DNA from: Candidatus Woesearchaeota archaeon
GTDB taxonomy: Archaea > Nanobdellota > Nanobdellia > Woesearchaeales > UBA10216
Length of the DNA: 7,082 nt
Reading direction: 5' to 3'
Assembly: GCA_016180145.1 (NCBI GenBank)
Contig: JACPBT010000055.1
Coordinates: forward strand, 1 to 7,082
Positions 6,119-7,082 of the stretch are shown one piece after another (positions within the stretch are counted from its first letter, which is position 1; each line of letters starts with the position of its first letter). The notes below the pieces were generated by a model. It did not search any database and had not been told where the DNA came from. It saw only the letters and a program-made list of their open reading frames with translations. Both the position numbers and the translations under genes were made by a program.

Positions 6119-6400
6119 TCACTTTATGCAGCAGTATTCTTCTTCTGCCTTGTCAAGAGTTCCCGGGCATCCGATTCCGAGAAGTGCAGTTCCTTCTGCA
6201 TCGTTGCATGCCTGTAGCGTTGTGCAGTCTCCTCCTCTTGCGCTGCATTCCTTTTGCTGTTTGAAGAATGGCATGAAGTCTTCTGCTGCTCCTGTGAATA
6301 TGGCTATTGTTACTGCCACCACAACAAGCACTATTGCTGCTATTGCTATCGTGCTTAGTGTCAGTCCTTCTGCTTTTTTAGGCATTTTAATCCCCGCCAC
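6119..6400 (-). CDS. Small pilin-like protein, Cys-rich C-terminus (93 aa)
   Basis: The shortest and most classically pilin-like gene of the operon. PKKAEG followed by LTLSTIAIAAIVLVV is a typical class III signal with cleavage after Gly12. A helix to about residue 36 precedes a compact hydrophilic domain. Cysteines at 52, 59, 65, 78, 90 and 91 (pattern Cx6Cx5Cx12Cx11CC) look like a small three-disulfide fold. It could be the major subunit, since it is small and sits first among the pilin-like genes, but this is inference. Start: GTG 6400 is preferred because AGGAGG (6409-6414) is spaced 8 nt from it. ATG 6385 would give 88 aa with too long a spacing, and GTG 6409 would directly abut the ribosome site. 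All three give the same mature protein if Gly cleavage occurs. It overlaps the upstream gene by 14 bp. Confidence 0.8.
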   Translation of the reverse strand: MAGIKMPKKAEGLTLSTIAIAAIVLVVVAVTIAIFTGAAEDFMPFFKQQKECSARGGDCTTLQACNDAEGTALLGIGCPGTLDKAEEEYCCIK

Positions 6401-7082
6401 CGTCTCCACCTCCTGTTGGCAAAAGCTCTTCGCAGTCGTTTACGCAGCTCCATTGCGCTTGTTTTAGTGTTTTGATTATCACATTCTTCTCATTGCACAC
6501 ATACCTGTTAACATAAGCGTCTGTTTTCTTGCAGTCGTAATATGGCTGTTCAGTTTCTGTATCAAACCCTTTTCTTTTCAGATATTCCTTATAGATAGCG
6601 TCAATTTCTTCAGGGCTGCAGTCGCTGAGTTTAACTCCCGAAATAATGCTGCTTTTCACCTCACACTTTGAACCCGCATTCTTCACATCTTTTGCTATTT
6701 CAATTAAGGTTTTGTAAGAGCCATCTTTGTCACGGTTTTTCGTAGCAAACTCTTCCTTATCTTTTATTATGTCGCATGCGCCTATGCCTGTTGATGCGCA
6801 ATTTTCAGCCCCCCCTGTGTATGTTTCAACGTATTTCCTGTCGTATATTCCGGCTTCTTTTGCTACAGTGTCCAATATAGTGCCTGTCGCATCCTTAACT
6901 TTTACCGTGAATGTGTGTAGCCCCATTCTGCTGTTGTCCATTTCCCATTTTTCTTTTTCAGCTTCTTCTTTTGTCAGTGTTGCCCTGAGGTCTGTGTATT
7001 CCTTGTTTTTACTGTCCGTTTTTCTTGGGTATTGCTTGTATGTCTGGTATACCTCAAACGCTTCTATCCTGTCATTGTCTCC
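6387..7082 (-). CDS. Cys-rich secreted-looking protein with Gly/Asp tail, N-terminus outside window
   Basis: The frame is open from the window edge (residue Gly1 at 7082-7080) through 231 residues to TAA at 6389-6387, so this is the C-terminal part of a longer protein; Met at 6941 is probably internal. Visible features include a charged stretch KEEAEKEKWE (38-47) and a strand-like HTFTVKVKD (56-64) that resembles an Ig-like or fibronectin-like closing strand. Eight cysteines follow at 95, 103, 140, 155, 184, 196, 213 and 217. No membrane helix is visible, so any anchor would be at the missing N-terminus. The protein ends PTGGGDGGGD, an unusual flexible acidic tail. It is the first visible gene of the operon and overlaps the next one. 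An extracellular adhesin or tip component is a reasonable guess. Its family is not recognised. Confidence 0.75.
   Translation of the reverse strand, partial: GDNDRIEAFEVYQTYKQYPRKTDSKNKEYTDLRATLTKEEAEKEKWEMDNSRMGLHTFTVKVKDATGTILDTVAKEAGIYDRKYVETYTGGAENCASTGIGACDIIKDKEEFATKNRDKDGSYKTLIEIAKDVKNAGSKCEVKSSIISGVKLSDCSPEEIDAIYKEYLKRKGFDTETEQPYYDCKKTDAYVNRYVCNEKNVIIKTLKQAQWSCVNDCEELLPTGGGDGGGD
6409..6414 (-). promoter_or_regulatory. Shine-Dalgarno AGGAGG for the 93-aa pilin-like gene
   Basis: The best ribosome site in the window, complementary to the archaeal 16S 3' end (the full match is AGGAGGTG). It lies within the last codons of the upstream gene, where it helps encode the Gly/Asp tail, and decides the start at GTG 6400. 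The other operon genes have weak or no such sites, so this one may set high translation of the small pilin-like protein. Confidence 0.6.

Larger units (their letters stand above)
2769..7082 (-). other. Seven-gene operon of pilin-like, membrane-anchored proteins
   Basis: All seven genes run on the minus strand. Junctions in order are: 14-bp overlap, 6-nt gap, 5-nt gap, and ATGA 4-bp overlaps at 5136, 4621 and 3857. No internal promoter room exists, so one transcript from a promoter beyond 7082 is expected. Six of the seven have exactly one hydrophobic segment, at the N-terminus, and a hydrophilic remainder; sizes rise from 93 to 363 aa along the last six genes. No ATPase, platform protein or peptidase is in the window. 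Confidence 0.7.

Noticed and set aside
6939..6941. ATG 6941 as the true start of the first operon gene
   Set aside because: The frame stays open without a stop to the window edge at 7082 with protein-like sequence, no ribosome site precedes 6941, and a start there would give a protein with no membrane anchor or signal.

Overview
The window looks like a piece of an archaeal genome, most plausibly an uncultivated small-genome (DPANN-type) lineage such as a woesearchaeote or relative. The reasons are inferential. The putative promoter of the large plus-strand gene has an archaeal TATA-box layout that predicts a leaderless mRNA. The minus-strand genes are packed end to end with 4-bp ATGA overlaps and encode short proteins with archaeal prepilin-like N-termini (KKG followed by a hydrophobic helix). 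Several of these proteins resemble, from memory, recurrent hypothetical proteins of DPANN archaea. No rRNA, tRNA or CRISPR is present to confirm the taxonomy.

Layout. (1) Positions 1 to about 567 hold the 3' part of an IS630-family insertion sequence. All three DDE catalytic residues are visible, but the reading frame changes by -1 at an A8 run containing the heptamer A AAA AAC, so the transposase is either made by ribosomal frameshifting or is broken. (2) Positions 602-2791 (+) encode a YfhO-family multi-pass membrane protein, a GT-C-like glycosyltransferase candidate. A TATA-like box at 571-578 lies almost at the end of the IS. (3) Positions 7082 to 2769 (-) are one compact operon of seven genes, the first cut by the window edge. 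In transcription order they are: a secreted-looking Cys-rich protein with a Gly/Asp tail (partial); a 93-aa pilin-like protein; a 165-aa Cys-rich pilin-like protein; a 157-aa pilin-like protein; a 172-aa membrane-anchored protein; a 255-aa membrane-anchored protein; and a 363-aa protein with 12 cysteines. The operon and the yfhO-like gene converge and overlap by 23 bp at their 3' ends.

How they may work together (inference). The six complete minus-strand proteins all have one hydrophobic N-terminal helix followed by a hydrophilic domain predicted to lie outside the cell. This fits a set of minor pilins or pseudopilins building a surface filament or attachment complex, with even numbers of cysteines suggesting disulfide stabilisation. 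No assembly ATPase, platform protein or prepilin peptidase is in the window, so this stays a hypothesis. The neighbouring YfhO-like enzyme could glycosylate envelope or surface molecules, but nothing in the sequence ties it to the pilin-like proteins beyond proximity. The operon is the candidate for a little-described system. There is no gene-free stretch longer than about 50 bp.
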